From assembly GCF_022347765.1 (NCBI RefSeq), contig NZ_JAKRFZ010000007.1, positions 62,001-126,000 of the forward strand: DNA of 64,000 nt, written 5' to 3'. Below are positions 46,382 to 54,898 of the stretch, in pieces. The position numbers and the translations under genes are program-made. The DNA is from Pseudoalteromonas sp. OOF1S-7. Its GTDB lineage: Bacteria > Pseudomonadota > Gammaproteobacteria > Enterobacterales > Alteromonadaceae. Positions within the stretch are counted from its first letter, which is position 1. Every line of letters begins with the position of its first letter. The notes below the pieces were generated by a model. That model had not been told where the DNA came from and did not search any database. It was given only the letters and a program-made list of their open reading frames with translations.

Positions 46382-47214
46382 CTTTGTGGGGCAAGTGTCG
46401 CAATCGGCACGTCCGGGTCTTGCCCCCATTCGCTCCAGGAAGCATCATAAACAGATAGAGGGGAATACCCGCATTCATCGGCAATCATGGCCAGAATACA
46501 GGCGGTGATCCCGGACCCACAACTAAACTGCAAGGCCTGACTGGTGACACCCGCTTCGCTCAGTAGTGCCCGCAACTGCGCCTTAGGCTTTAGCAACCCA
46601 CTGCTATCCAGTACACTGGCATAATGGACATTGGCACTGCCTGGAATATGCCCGCTACGCATCCCCGCTCTGGGCTCACTTTCCTGACCGCTAAATCTTG
46701 CCGGGCTGCGGGCATCCAGTAATAAAACCCTGGGGTCGTCTATTGCTGCTAACACCGCCGCTTTATCGATAAAATAGCCATACTGAGGTTGGGCAACAAA
46801 ATCGCCGGACTCACTCGTATGCGTATACTCAGGTGCAAGTGGCAAGCCCAGCTCCAGCCATTTGACCAGCCCCCCATCCAACACGTAAACCTGCTCAAAC
46901 CCCATGGCCTTAAACATCCACCAGGCACGGGCCGCGCTGAACAAGCCAAAGTTATCATAAACAATCACGGTATCCCGCTGGTTGATCCCCAGTCGTCTTG
47001 CCGCTTGCTGAAATTGTTCGGCACTGCACATCGTGCTGGGAAATCTGCCATCAGGATCACTAAACGTCTGACCAATATTAAATCGTTTTGCGCCAGCAAT
47101 GATCCCCGGTGGATGATAGACGCCCTGCGTGCCGACTTTAAGCATGCCGCAATCCAGCACCACTGCGTGATTGAGGTTGCTCAGTAACCAGTGACAACTT
47201 TTAATGTTTTTCAT
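46378..47214 (-). CDS. sseA: 3-mercaptopyruvate sulfurtransferase / rhodanese (SseA-like)
   Basis: This is a 278-residue tandem rhodanese. The N-terminal inactive domain contains DTVIVYDNFGLFSAARAWWMFKAMGFE, and the C-terminal active domain has LLLDARSPARFSGQESEPRAGMRSGHIPGS and the catalytic loop SCGSGITA. The CG[S/T]G-type loop points to mercaptopyruvate, rather than thiosulfate, as sulfur donor, as in E. coli SseA. The ATG at 47214 gives the family start and avoids overlapping the divergent glycosyltransferase; an in-frame upstream ATG at 47301 would overlap it. Its stop overlaps the ROK stop by four bases, tail to tail. Confidence 0.88.
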   Translation of the reverse strand: MKNIKSCHWLLSNLNHAVVLDCGMLKVGTQGVYHPPGIIAGAKRFNIGQTFSDPDGRFPSTMCSAEQFQQAARRLGINQRDTVIVYDNFGLFSAARAWWMFKAMGFEQVYVLDGGLVKWLELGLPLAPEYTHTSESGDFVAQPQYGYFIDKAAVLAAIDDPRVLLLDARSPARFSGQESEPRAGMRSGHIPGSANVHYASVLDSSGLLKPKAQLRALLSEAGVTSQALQFSCGSGITACILAMIADECGYSPLSVYDASWSEWGQDPDVPIATLAPQS

Positions 47215-47288
47215 AATATTAACTTTTGCTGAAATTGAGGTACAGAGATGATTTTGTTCATAAGCTTTGGTTATACTAGGATGCTTTA

Positions 47289-48314
47289 GTGCCCAAAACA
47301 AGAAAATCCATGTCCGTAACAGCCATAGATCCTCACCAAGTGAGTGGCCCCATCTTAGTGGTTCTGCCCCGCTATATTGGCGATGCCATCAATACCTTGC
47401 CAGCCATCGCGCTGCTCAATGAATTGTATCCGGGAAAAAAGATCTATCTGCTGGTGCGCCCTTATATGCGCGAAGTACTCGAAAGAGCGCACGGATATGA
47501 CTTTGAATTGCTTGATGATACAAGGCACCAAGCAGATAAGCGAGTCAGCCTGTTTGGCTTTGCCAGAACGCTCAGGGCTTTTCGCTGCTCCATGGCAGTA
47601 CTGTTTCGCGGCTCACTCACCGATGCCGTCCTCTGTAAACTGGCCAGGATCCGCTACGTAGCCGGATATGCCCAGAACGGCCGCACCCCGCTGTTGTCAC
47701 ATCCGCTCAAGGTTAATCAATGCCACCACTATATTTTTCGCTATTGCCGTCTGGTGAACGACGTTCATGGCAAGCCGTTCGCTCAGTTTGCCTTACCCCG
47801 ACTCAAAGCAAACACACGTTCGCTCACACAGACTAAGTCACGCACGACCGGTGTTTATATTGGTGGTAAAAACAAAGGCTCCCGCCATTACCCTGCCAAG
47901 TTGGCGGCGCAGGCACTATTAAAAATACATCAGCAAAGCAGCACCCTGTTTTATTTGCTTGGGGATCCATCCGAGCAGCAAGATATGGAAGAACTCAAAC
48001 AACTGTTGGATGCTGAGGGGGTTCAGGCCACCAACCTGGCAGGCAAAACATCTTTGGGTGAATTAGTCGACACCATTGCCGCCATGGATGTCATGATCAC
48101 CATAGATTCCGGCCCGATGCATATCGCAGCTGCATGCCAGGTGCCAACGCTGGCATTGTCTGGTCTGGGCACGTCGCCCTTTTCACTGGTCGCGCCTTTA
48201 ACACCGCTGTGCCACAACATCACAAGCCAGTCAAAGAGTCTGAGGGAATCTGAAATTATTTGTGCCATTGAGCCACAATATCTTGCGGAGCAATACAACC
48301 TGTTACTCAAGTGA
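47289..48314 (+). CDS. glycosyltransferase family 9 (heptosyltransferase-like)
   Basis: The 341-residue GT-B enzyme resembles ADP-heptose:LPS heptosyltransferases: ILVVLPRYIGDAINTLPAIALLNELYP (N-terminal family phrase) and, near the C-terminus, VMITIDSGPMHIAAACQVPTLALSGLG, which holds the nucleotide-sugar-binding DSGPMH motif. Two starts are possible: GTG 47289, preceded by AGGA at seven bases, and ATG 47310; the first is listed. A lone family-9 gene outside an LPS cluster makes the exact sugar unknown. The FkbM-like gene follows after 143 bases and may belong to the same surface-glycan function. Confidence 0.83.
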   Translation: MPKTRKSMSVTAIDPHQVSGPILVVLPRYIGDAINTLPAIALLNELYPGKKIYLLVRPYMREVLERAHGYDFELLDDTRHQADKRVSLFGFARTLRAFRCSMAVLFRGSLTDAVLCKLARIRYVAGYAQNGRTPLLSHPLKVNQCHHYIFRYCRLVNDVHGKPFAQFALPRLKANTRSLTQTKSRTTGVYIGGKNKGSRHYPAKLAAQALLKIHQQSSTLFYLLGDPSEQQDMEELKQLLDAEGVQATNLAGKTSLGELVDTIAAMDVMITIDSGPMHIAAACQVPTLALSGLGTSPFSLVAPLTPLCHNITSQSKSLRESEIICAIEPQYLAEQYNLLLK

Positions 48315-48457
48315 CCCCCATGACACCAGATATCCCTCACTCAATTTGTAGCACTTAATCAGACAGTACTTTTCTCACTACTGTCTTTGTGCTTGTCTGC
48401 CAGATAGATAGCCGCTACTATCCTGTTTGTAGAAAAGGAAATAACTGGAATAGACAC

Positions 48458-49267
48458 ATGTCAATTAATAAGCGCGCGCTGCTCCCAAAGCATTGTCCGA
48501 ACCTTATCCGAATGGGAAACCAATTCGACGGGGGCTATATTGTCCCTAAAACCTATATTAGAGACACTGACGTCTTGCTCTCATTAGGAATCAATGATGA
48601 CTGGCGGTTTGACAAGGAGTTCCAGGCACTCAACCCAGACTGTCGGGTCGTCGGCGTGGATTATACCGTCGGGCTTAACTTTATTGTTCGAAAAACCCTG
48701 CAAAATAGCATCAAATCTCTGCTCAATACCCTGCTGTTTCGCCATGATAAGCGCCAAAAATACTGGACACGTTTATTAAACTGCGTGTTCTTTTACAGTT
48801 TCTTCCGTGGCAAAAACAGCCATTTACAACGCCGTGTCAGCAAGACTTCAGGCCAGCTGGATATCAGCCTGGATGAGTTAATCATGAAGCACTGTGGAGA
48901 TACAAAAGACACCGTTTTCCTGAAGATGGATATTGAAGGGGCTGAGTATCAGGTGATTGATGACCTGTGTAAGCATGCCGACCGGATCAATGTGGTTGCT
49001 GCCGAGTTTCATCATCTGGATACAAAAACGACGCAGTTCAATGATTTTATTACAGCGATGTCTGAGTATTTCCATGTCGTACATATTCATGGTAACAACT
49101 ACGGCAAATACATCGATGCGATTGATTTTCCTGAGACGGTGGAAATCACCTTTATCAATAAAAGTCTGATGTCAGATCCAGCGCCTTCTCAACACAGCTA
49201 CCCGGTAGAGGGGCTGGACTTCCCAAACAACCCGAAAAAACCGGATTATAATATTGCCTTTGAATAA
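48458..49267 (+). CDS. FkbM-like SAM-dependent methyltransferase
   Basis: The 269-residue protein has a methyltransferase core: DVLLSLGINDDWRFDKEF (SAM loop), CRVVGVDYTVG, and DTVFLKMDIEGAEYQVIDDL, whose FLKMDIEGAE is the diagnostic FkbM element. A C-terminal VVHIHGNNYGKYID segment follows. FkbM enzymes O-methylate polyketides or, very often, surface-polysaccharide sugars; the neighbouring glycosyltransferase favours the latter. The ATG at 48458 is chosen over an upstream frame because it begins right at the conserved LLPKHCPNLIRMGNQFDGGY region. A strong terminator follows. Confidence 0.82.
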   Translation: MSINKRALLPKHCPNLIRMGNQFDGGYIVPKTYIRDTDVLLSLGINDDWRFDKEFQALNPDCRVVGVDYTVGLNFIVRKTLQNSIKSLLNTLLFRHDKRQKYWTRLLNCVFFYSFFRGKNSHLQRRVSKTSGQLDISLDELIMKHCGDTKDTVFLKMDIEGAEYQVIDDLCKHADRINVVAAEFHHLDTKTTQFNDFITAMSEYFHVVHIHGNNYGKYIDAIDFPETVEITFINKSLMSDPAPSQHSYPVEGLDFPNNPKKPDYNIAFE

Positions 49268-49277
49268 AAAATCAAAA

Positions 49278-49312
49278 AGCTCAACAATAACTTATAATAT
49301 TATTGTTGAGCT
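49278..49312. terminator. hairpin terminator after the FkbM-like gene
   Basis: A 13-base perfect stem AGCTCAACAATAA with its complement surrounds a nine-base loop between convergent genes. Flanks are A/T-rich. Confidence 0.8.
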
Positions 49313-49340
49313 AATATTATCTACTTTGAAGTACTCAGGT

Positions 49341-49985
49341 TTAGCGCACTTCCAAATTTACTTCAAAACCATCAAAATCATATGCATCGTTGTCCGTAGC
49401 CAGGCCAGTCCAGCCACCACCATACGAAGCCCAAGGTGTGTAAGTCGCATTACCCACTTCACGACCTCCACGGTCAGATACTCTCAGACCGATACGAAAA
49501 TCACTGAATGAGTGGCTACCACTCCAGGTACGCGTTTCGATTCGAATACGGAATGCATCCGGGTCAAACCGGTCAGTATCAAATGCCATGCCTGACCAAC
49601 CGCCACCTTCACTCGCCCAGGGCGTATATTGCCAGTAACCAAAATCTCCACGGCCACCGCGGTCTGCAGCCTGAATAGCAATACGGAAATCTCGATCCGA
49701 GGGAAGATGATTCAGTATGGAAAGGTGAAGTTTTAACGCATCAGGATCATAGGCGTCTCTGTCAACTGCCCACTCAGATTGTACATTTGAACCAGCAGAT
49801 AAGTATTTAGTATATTCAACCCTGCCCGGATCTCTGCCAGCGTCATCCAATGCCTGTAAACCAATTCTAAAATTATATTTTGAGCCGTTGCTTACAGTCA
49901 CAAATTCTTCAGCAGGTTGTGCTGTGGCAGTCATTGCAAATCCACATCCAATCAACAAAGACACAGCTACTTTTTTAAGATTCAT
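49341..49985 (-). CDS. secreted three-repeat protein of unknown function
   Basis: The 214-residue exported protein has a signal peptide (cleaved near TATA-QPAEE, residue 22). The mature part is three tandem copies of a 52-residue unit, beginning at about residues 39, 100 and 163. Each reads FRI-(G/A)-(L/I), then a D-x-GGR turn, an aromatic strand (YTPWAS in copies two and three), GGGW-(S/T)-G, an acidic D-x-D/DPD turn, and a closing F-x-(I/V)-x-(I/L)-E strand. Aspartates and glycines suggest calcium or sugar binding, and the fold could be a small beta-prism or lectin. Copy two contains RGD. I do not recognise the family. It has strong A/T-rich upstream DNA and probably its own promoter. Confidence 0.75.
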   Translation of the reverse strand: MNLKKVAVSLLIGCGFAMTATAQPAEEFVTVSNGSKYNFRIGLQALDDAGRDPGRVEYTKYLSAGSNVQSEWAVDRDAYDPDALKLHLSILNHLPSDRDFRIAIQAADRGGRGDFGYWQYTPWASEGGGWSGMAFDTDRFDPDAFRIRIETRTWSGSHSFSDFRIGLRVSDRGGREVGNATYTPWASYGGGWTGLATDNDAYDFDGFEVNLEVR

Positions 49986-50452
49986 ATTAATATCCTTTTA
50001 TTTCGTTAAGGCACTAAATAGTGCAGGCCAACTCTACAAATCAAAATTTACAAAGTAAAGGCAATTTTAAAACAAAAATAAAACATATAAAAACAAATAA
50101 AAAAACAATGAAAATTGAAATAATAACCAAAATAAAATAATAAAAATAAAAGAGTAAAAATCAGAAACAAGCTCCCCTCTATTATTCCAAAAACCGTCAT
50201 TTTCGGCTTAATTCATTGCTTCAAACAAAATTTAAAAGTCAGTTTAAACGTCGAAACAAAGATGGAGAAAGATTCAGTGTAAAAACTAAAATCCACAACA
50301 CACTCATGGCATACAGTTCTTAAGTGGATGATGAACACCTTTTATCTACGCTGTGCGCGTTGTAACAACGAAGTAAGACAGGGTTTGGCATAGCACTTTT
50401 AGCGCTATTTTACGGATACCCCAGATTCTGGTAAGCACAAAGAGAGGTACAC
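49986..50452. other. 467-base very A/T-rich non-coding gap
   Basis: About 200 bases (50030-50230) are mostly A with some T and almost no G on the plus strand, unlike anything else in the window, and reading frames break quickly. This stretch contains the promoter side of the three-repeat protein. The remainder has mixed composition. A 21-codon frame at about 50328 (two ATGs, CARC) is too short to support. Confidence 0.6.
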
Positions 50453-50902
50453 TCAGATCTTAATCACCTCACCACGCAGTGGCGCTAGCCTGGCCAGGAT
50501 CTGGTTTTGCGTGGTGTGGGCAATGCCCGCTTCGGTCATAGCGTTGATCAACAACTCAACCACACGGTTAAAGTCGGCTTCAGTGATCTGCATGCCAGTG
50601 TGGATCTGTACCATAGAGTCACCCTGATAGTCGCAGGGTCCGTCGAGGGTATCGCACAGGTGGGTGATAAAGCCCTGACGGAAGTGACTCACATTGGCTT
50701 TGGCAAAATAAGGTAAAATGGCTTTATCACGGCCTATCTGATTAATAAACAAATCCACCAGACGTTCCAGTCCGGCCTGGCCGCCTATCTGTTGATACAA
50801 AGTGGGCTGGCTGGCGGACTGACAGCCACTGAATCCTATGCTGGCCAACAATAAAATCAGGCCATATAACGGGCGACTGGCATTGCGTGTTAGTCTCTTC
50901 AC
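50453..50902 (-). CDS. lipoprotein group 1 truncated haemoglobin
   Basis: This is a 149-residue protein with a lipobox signal (LLLASIGFSGC, lipid-modified Cys near residue 27), followed by a 2-on-2 globin of the trHbN group: LYQQIGGQAGLERLVDLF, FAKANVSHFRQGF and MVQIHTGMQITEADF, whose His is the proximal heme ligand. Most truncated haemoglobins are cytoplasmic, where they bind O2 or detoxify NO; a lipid anchor would place this one in the periplasm or outer membrane. It begins at GTG 50902 with a GGGAG ribosome site, 12 bases after the DUF3034 stop. It is the last gene of a four-gene operon with a cupredoxin and a GGDEF-EAL protein. Confidence 0.85.
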   Translation of the reverse strand: MKRLTRNASRPLYGLILLLASIGFSGCQSASQPTLYQQIGGQAGLERLVDLFINQIGRDKAILPYFAKANVSHFRQGFITHLCDTLDGPCDYQGDSMVQIHTGMQITEADFNRVVELLINAMTEAGIAHTTQNQILARLAPLRGEVIKI

Positions 50903-50914
50903 CCCCGCGCTCCC

Positions 50915-51757
50915 TTAAAAATAACCTGTAACAGACACATACCAGCCTGTTTGATCCGGCTGACCGGCAATACTGCCCAGATCCAGCCAGGCTGCAGTGA
51001 TATTGACCTGCTTATTGATAAACCAGGCCACAAATACATCCTGCCACGGTTGTTCGCCCAATCCAAGATTGTCGGGCTTTTCACGATATTCGTAGCCCAA
51101 AGCCAGGCTCTGACTAAGAAAAATGGCCGTACTGGCTTCAAGATAAATGCGTTCGCTACCCTGCTGACCCCCATAGCCCAGCAGACCTAACTGATTGGCC
51201 TCGGTATGGCGCGCCGTGATATTCCAAAATGCATTGAAGCCGCCAAGGGCCCCCAGATGCAACTTGCTGGCAGCAAAGTAGATATCGGTGCCGCTGCCAT
51301 CTTCAGCGCCCAGTAAATTGGCAACGGCATCGTCCTTGAGTGACTTATGCTGTAAGCCAAAACTCAGCTGTGGCCAGACACTGTAAACAATATCCCCATA
51401 AAGGCGCACTTTAACGCCGCTTACCGACTGTTCAATATCGGTATTGAGTGCCGGTACGGCAAAGGTTTGTTCGGCATAACTCAGCTCAACACGGTCAAAC
51501 AGGTTGGCCTGAATACCACACACATCGAGGCGATAATCATCGACGCTGGCGCGACTACAAAAGCCACCAAGACTCCACTGCGCTTCGCTGGCATAGCCCG
51601 CCAGTTGCGCCCAGGGCACGATGCCCCCACCCGCACTCCCTTCAACCTGAGACACGCCGGGAGTGGCGAGTAACTTACCTGATCCGGCTATGCCTGATGT
51701 ACTGATACACAAGGCACAGCAGGTTAAAGCGAGTCGCCACATGTTAGCCCGCTTCAT
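50915..51757 (-). CDS. DUF3034 family exported protein
   Basis: The protein (about 280 residues) has a signal peptide (MKRANMWRLALTCCALCISTSGIAG) and the DUF3034 pattern: GKLLATPGVSQVEGSAGGGIVPWAQLAGYAS, then beta strands ending in an aromatic residue (YVSVTGYF). It is most likely an outer-membrane barrel of about 12 strands. Starts at 51769, 51757 and 51742 are possible; 51757 gives the best basic signal N-terminus. The gene overlaps the stop of the GGDEF-EAL gene, so translation is coupled. Function unknown. Its linkage to a haemoglobin and a cupredoxin suggests passage of, or response to, a redox ligand. Confidence 0.78.
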   Translation of the reverse strand: MKRANMWRLALTCCALCISTSGIAGSGKLLATPGVSQVEGSAGGGIVPWAQLAGYASEAQWSLGGFCSRASVDDYRLDVCGIQANLFDRVELSYAEQTFAVPALNTDIEQSVSGVKVRLYGDIVYSVWPQLSFGLQHKSLKDDAVANLLGAEDGSGTDIYFAASKLHLGALGGFNAFWNITARHTEANQLGLLGYGGQQGSERIYLEASTAIFLSQSLALGYEYREKPDNLGLGEQPWQDVFVAWFINKQVNITAAWLDLGSIAGQPDQTGWYVSVTGYF

Positions 51758-54059
51758 GGTACTGGCCAAGCCATTGAGTCAGTAATTCCGCCTTCAACGG
51801 CTTACTCAGGTAATAACCCTGGGCGTAATCGCAACCCATTTCTTTGAGCAGTTCCAGTGAGGCTTTATCTTCAACGCCTTCGGCCACTACAGAGAAACCG
51901 AGCTGATGGCCCAGACTGATGGTGGAGCGTACAATGCATTGATCCTGATGAGTTTCAGCGAGTTTGAGAATAAACACTTTATCCAGCTTAAGCTCATCTA
52001 TGGGCAGCATTTTTAACCGCCCCAGTGAAGTTTGTCCTACCCCGTAATCGTCCAGAGATATATGTACCCCAATTTCTTTGAGCACTTTTAGCGCGGCGAT
52101 GCCTTTTTCTTCATTTTCGATCATGTCCCGCTCTGTCAGCTCTATGGTGATCAGCGAAGGGGAAATCTGGTAGCGGTCTAACATAGCCTCCAGATGCGGC
52201 ACAAAGTCGGGATCGGCAATATCCTGGGCCGACACATTGATAGCCGCTTTCATGGTGATCCCCTGCTCTACCCAGTTGGCTACCTGTGCCACCACGGTTT
52301 TGAGTACCCATTGAGTCAGTTCGACAATCAGGCCAGACTGCTCCGCCAGATCAATAAAAAATTCGGGCGACACCCATTCTCCGCTACGCCGCTGCCAGCG
52401 GATCAGCGACTCAACCTTATCGACCTGTTGGCTGTGCATGTTCAGTTTAGGCTGATAAGTCATAAACAGCTGGCCATCATCACTTTGCAACGCGGCCTTG
52501 AGTTCATCAATGATCAGCAAACGCTCCAGATACGCTTCATCTTCACCAGTCTGATAGAAGTAAACTGAGTTATTGCCCTGCTGTGCAGCATTATCGGCCG
52601 CGATCAGTGCCCGCCTCACGAGATCTTCCGGATCGTCGGCCTGCTCAGGGTAGTGCACCACCCCAACGCTAAAACGCAGATTGATCTCCAGTTTTTGCAC
52701 CTGATAAGGCTGGTTAAGCGCACTCAGAAATCCAGAGACACAGCCCTCCATGGAGCTGTCTTCTTTGGCTGCCAGCACCGTTAAAAACTCATCGCCACCC
52801 AGGCGGGCATTCAGCCCTTCAAAACTGGCACCTATCTGTTCGATGCGCTGTGCGACGGCCTGAATACAACTGTCTCCTACGCGAGGTCCCAGTTTATCGT
52901 TAATGTGTCTGAGGCCTTTAATATCGACCACCAGCAGGTAATACACCCGGCCATCTTGCAACAAGCGAGTGAGTTTCTCCATCGCCGCTGCCCGGTTATA
53001 AAAGCGGGTCAGACCATCGTGGCTGGCCTGATAGCGAATTTGCTTTTCCCGTGCCTGGATATCGTCACCCATTTCATGAAAGGCATCTACCAGCTGGCAG
53101 ATCTCTTTGGTAGGTCGAGACTCGTGTACGGTTGCCTCATAATCACCCAGTGCAAAACGGCGTGCCATCACCGTCAGCTGTTGCAAAGGGGTGGCCAGGT
53201 TGCGGGCCAAAAAGCCACTGGCAACAAATCCAAACAACATGGTCAGGCACGACGACAAAATAATGCTCAGCACCAGCTGATCAAATGCTTGATAGTCTTT
53301 GGTCATATCGGCACTCAACACCAGGCTGACTGGCGAAGAACTGAGCGCAGGCAATGCAACTTCTGCATTGATATATACCGGGAACTCACTCAGCCAGCGC
53401 GTTATTTTTTGTTCGTGCAGATAAGCAAACAGGTCATGAGACTCGGGCAGACGCAAAGAGCTGGCCTTAATCTGTTCACCATGACCGATAAAGCTCATTT
53501 CCATGCCGGTCAGTTCACGTAGCTGGCCGGCAACTTCTTTATCAACGGCAAAACCGACAATTGCAAAGGCAATGGTACGTGGTGCCTTCACGGGCAAAAT
53601 AATGGCCTGATAGAGTTGCTTGTCGAGGCTGACAAAAGCCGATTGTTCGGTGTGGTTTAATAGCTCTCTGAGCAGCGGGCGTAAGTCTTCGGCCAGCTCA
53701 ATTTCGGCCTGATTGGCGGAGATCAGCTGACCGCGCACGTCGAGCAACAACATCAGATCGGCATCGATGCGTTGGCTGTGATTAAACAACACACTTTCAA
53801 TGGTGGGGGCATCCCGGGTTGCAACGGCCTGTTTAAACCCAAAATCCTGTGTCAGTACCGTGGCTGCAGTGACCAGCAAGCGTTCTTTGGCACTGAGATA
53901 TTGCTGATAGACATTTTGTGCCGTCTGAATATCCTGCTGTACCTTGCGCTCATTAAACTGGCTGGTAGACCACCAAAAGCTGGCCAAACTGGCTACGGCT
54001 GTTAGCAGCACTAACCCGACGCACAATGCAATAATGCGATTTTTAAAACTAGTGCCCAT
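51744..54059 (-). CDS. membrane GGDEF-EAL protein with periplasmic sensor domain
   Basis: The 771-residue protein has TM helices at about 8-30 and 262-284 flanking a 230-residue periplasmic Cache-like sensor, a HAMP region (about 285-340), GGDEF (345-505) and EAL (515-765). GGDEF is intact at 421-425 (ARLGGDEF). The EAL motif reads KVESLIRW (549-551), with the metal Glu kept; INVSAQD, TIELTER and LDDYGVGQ (normally DDFGTG) follow, so phosphodiesterase activity is uncertain. It makes or breaks cyclic di-GMP in response to something sensed outside the cytoplasm. It overlaps the cupredoxin gene by 11 bases and has a GGAG ribosome site inside it. Confidence 0.9.
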   Translation of the reverse strand: MGTSFKNRIIALCVGLVLLTAVASLASFWWSTSQFNERKVQQDIQTAQNVYQQYLSAKERLLVTAATVLTQDFGFKQAVATRDAPTIESVLFNHSQRIDADLMLLLDVRGQLISANQAEIELAEDLRPLLRELLNHTEQSAFVSLDKQLYQAIILPVKAPRTIAFAIVGFAVDKEVAGQLRELTGMEMSFIGHGEQIKASSLRLPESHDLFAYLHEQKITRWLSEFPVYINAEVALPALSSSPVSLVLSADMTKDYQAFDQLVLSIILSSCLTMLFGFVASGFLARNLATPLQQLTVMARRFALGDYEATVHESRPTKEICQLVDAFHEMGDDIQAREKQIRYQASHDGLTRFYNRAAAMEKLTRLLQDGRVYYLLVVDIKGLRHINDKLGPRVGDSCIQAVAQRIEQIGASFEGLNARLGGDEFLTVLAAKEDSSMEGCVSGFLSALNQPYQVQKLEINLRFSVGVVHYPEQADDPEDLVRRALIAADNAAQQGNNSVYFYQTGEDEAYLERLLIIDELKAALQSDDGQLFMTYQPKLNMHSQQVDKVESLIRWQRRSGEWVSPEFFIDLAEQSGLIVELTQWVLKTVVAQVANWVEQGITMKAAINVSAQDIADPDFVPHLEAMLDRYQISPSLITIELTERDMIENEEKGIAALKVLKEIGVHISLDDYGVGQTSLGRLKMLPIDELKLDKVFILKLAETHQDQCIVRSTISLGHQLGFSVVAEGVEDKASLELLKEMGCDYAQGYYLSKPLKAELLTQWLGQYHEAG

Positions 54060-54768
54060 GATGCTCCTTAAACATCTCCGAGAATGTGTTTCTGGGTGCC
54101 GGTGCCTGTATTTCTATAGTAGCAGACCCGGATTGTTGTAATTGTGTCACCGTCACTATCCTGCGCGTGTCGATTTCCTGACTTTGTAGGGCATGCCAGA
54201 TTGCCACTTGCTTTGCGTAAGCGGGTATCTCTACAATGCCCTGCTGATTACTGATAAGCACATCTTTTGATTGAGAAACATAGATATAACCCACCATCGA
54301 ATCATGAATATTACATCCTAGAACAACGACGCCGGGTTGTTCAAATCGTATCGGTTGAATGGGTGTACCTGCATACAATTTTAGCTCGAAACGCTTTGTA
54401 TCGGAGAAGGAATAAACATGATGACGAATATCATCGCTGTTAGGAAAGCTCACCGCCTGGCCCTGCGTAATGGCGAGTAATCTGGGCTGAAACTGTTTAT
54501 TAACCTGATCCATAATGGCGATGCCGGACGTCGGCTGCACATGCACTGGCACAGTCACTTCCACAACGACATCAGCCAATGGGGTGCCGTGTTGATCCAC
54601 AAACTGAAGGGGGTAACCGTTACCGGACCCGTACGAAGAACTTACAAACCCCCAGAGCAATATCACACAGAAATAGCTGACAGCACGTCTGAACTGAGTC
54701 AGACGGCAAAGTGTGATCCTTACCGGGTTATGCCCGCAGAGCGCCATGGTTGTGTGCCTGAGTTTCAT
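54049..54768 (-). CDS. periplasmic cupredoxin-domain protein (methylamine-utilisation-protein-like)
   Basis: The 239-residue exported protein carries a signal segment (AVSYFCVILLWGFVSSSYG, about 33-51), then a short regulatory beta domain (LQFVDQHGTPLADVVVEV) and a plastocyanin-like fold. The likely type 1 copper ligands are visible: His in DDIRHHVYSFS, Cys and His in VLGCNIHDSMVGYI, and the Met of that motif. The ATG at 54768 is preceded by AAGGG. Relatives are often named methylamine utilization protein, but no such pathway is present here. As first gene of the operon it may hand redox or copper information to the membrane GGDEF-EAL sensor. Confidence 0.8.
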   Translation of the reverse strand: MKLRHTTMALCGHNPVRITLCRLTQFRRAVSYFCVILLWGFVSSSYGSGNGYPLQFVDQHGTPLADVVVEVTVPVHVQPTSGIAIMDQVNKQFQPRLLAITQGQAVSFPNSDDIRHHVYSFSDTKRFELKLYAGTPIQPIRFEQPGVVVLGCNIHDSMVGYIYVSQSKDVLISNQQGIVEIPAYAKQVAIWHALQSQEIDTRRIVTVTQLQQSGSATIEIQAPAPRNTFSEMFKEHHGH

Positions 54769-54852
54769 GCATACCCTTAAGTAAAAGTGACCCTGAAAAG
54801 AAAAGCAAGGACTAACCGAAAATGACAGCGTCGGGATAAAACTCAAGACCAT

Positions 54853-54879
54853 AAAAAAGCGGCAGTCCGCCGCTTTTTT
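54853..54879. terminator. terminator after purC
   Basis: An 11-base stem AAAAAAGCGGC/GCCGCTTTTTT with loop AGTCC lies 20 bases beyond the purC stop. It also separates purC from the cupredoxin operon. Confidence 0.9.
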
Positions 54880-54898
54880 ATTACTCAGCCAGTGCCAC

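Noticed and set aside
50040..50170. A-rich stretch as a CRISPR leader or repeat array
   Set aside because: There are no regularly spaced identical repeats, only low-complexity sequence.
50328..50400. 21-codon frame with a CARC motif
   Set aside because: Too short, no clear ribosome site, and no neighbour that supports it.
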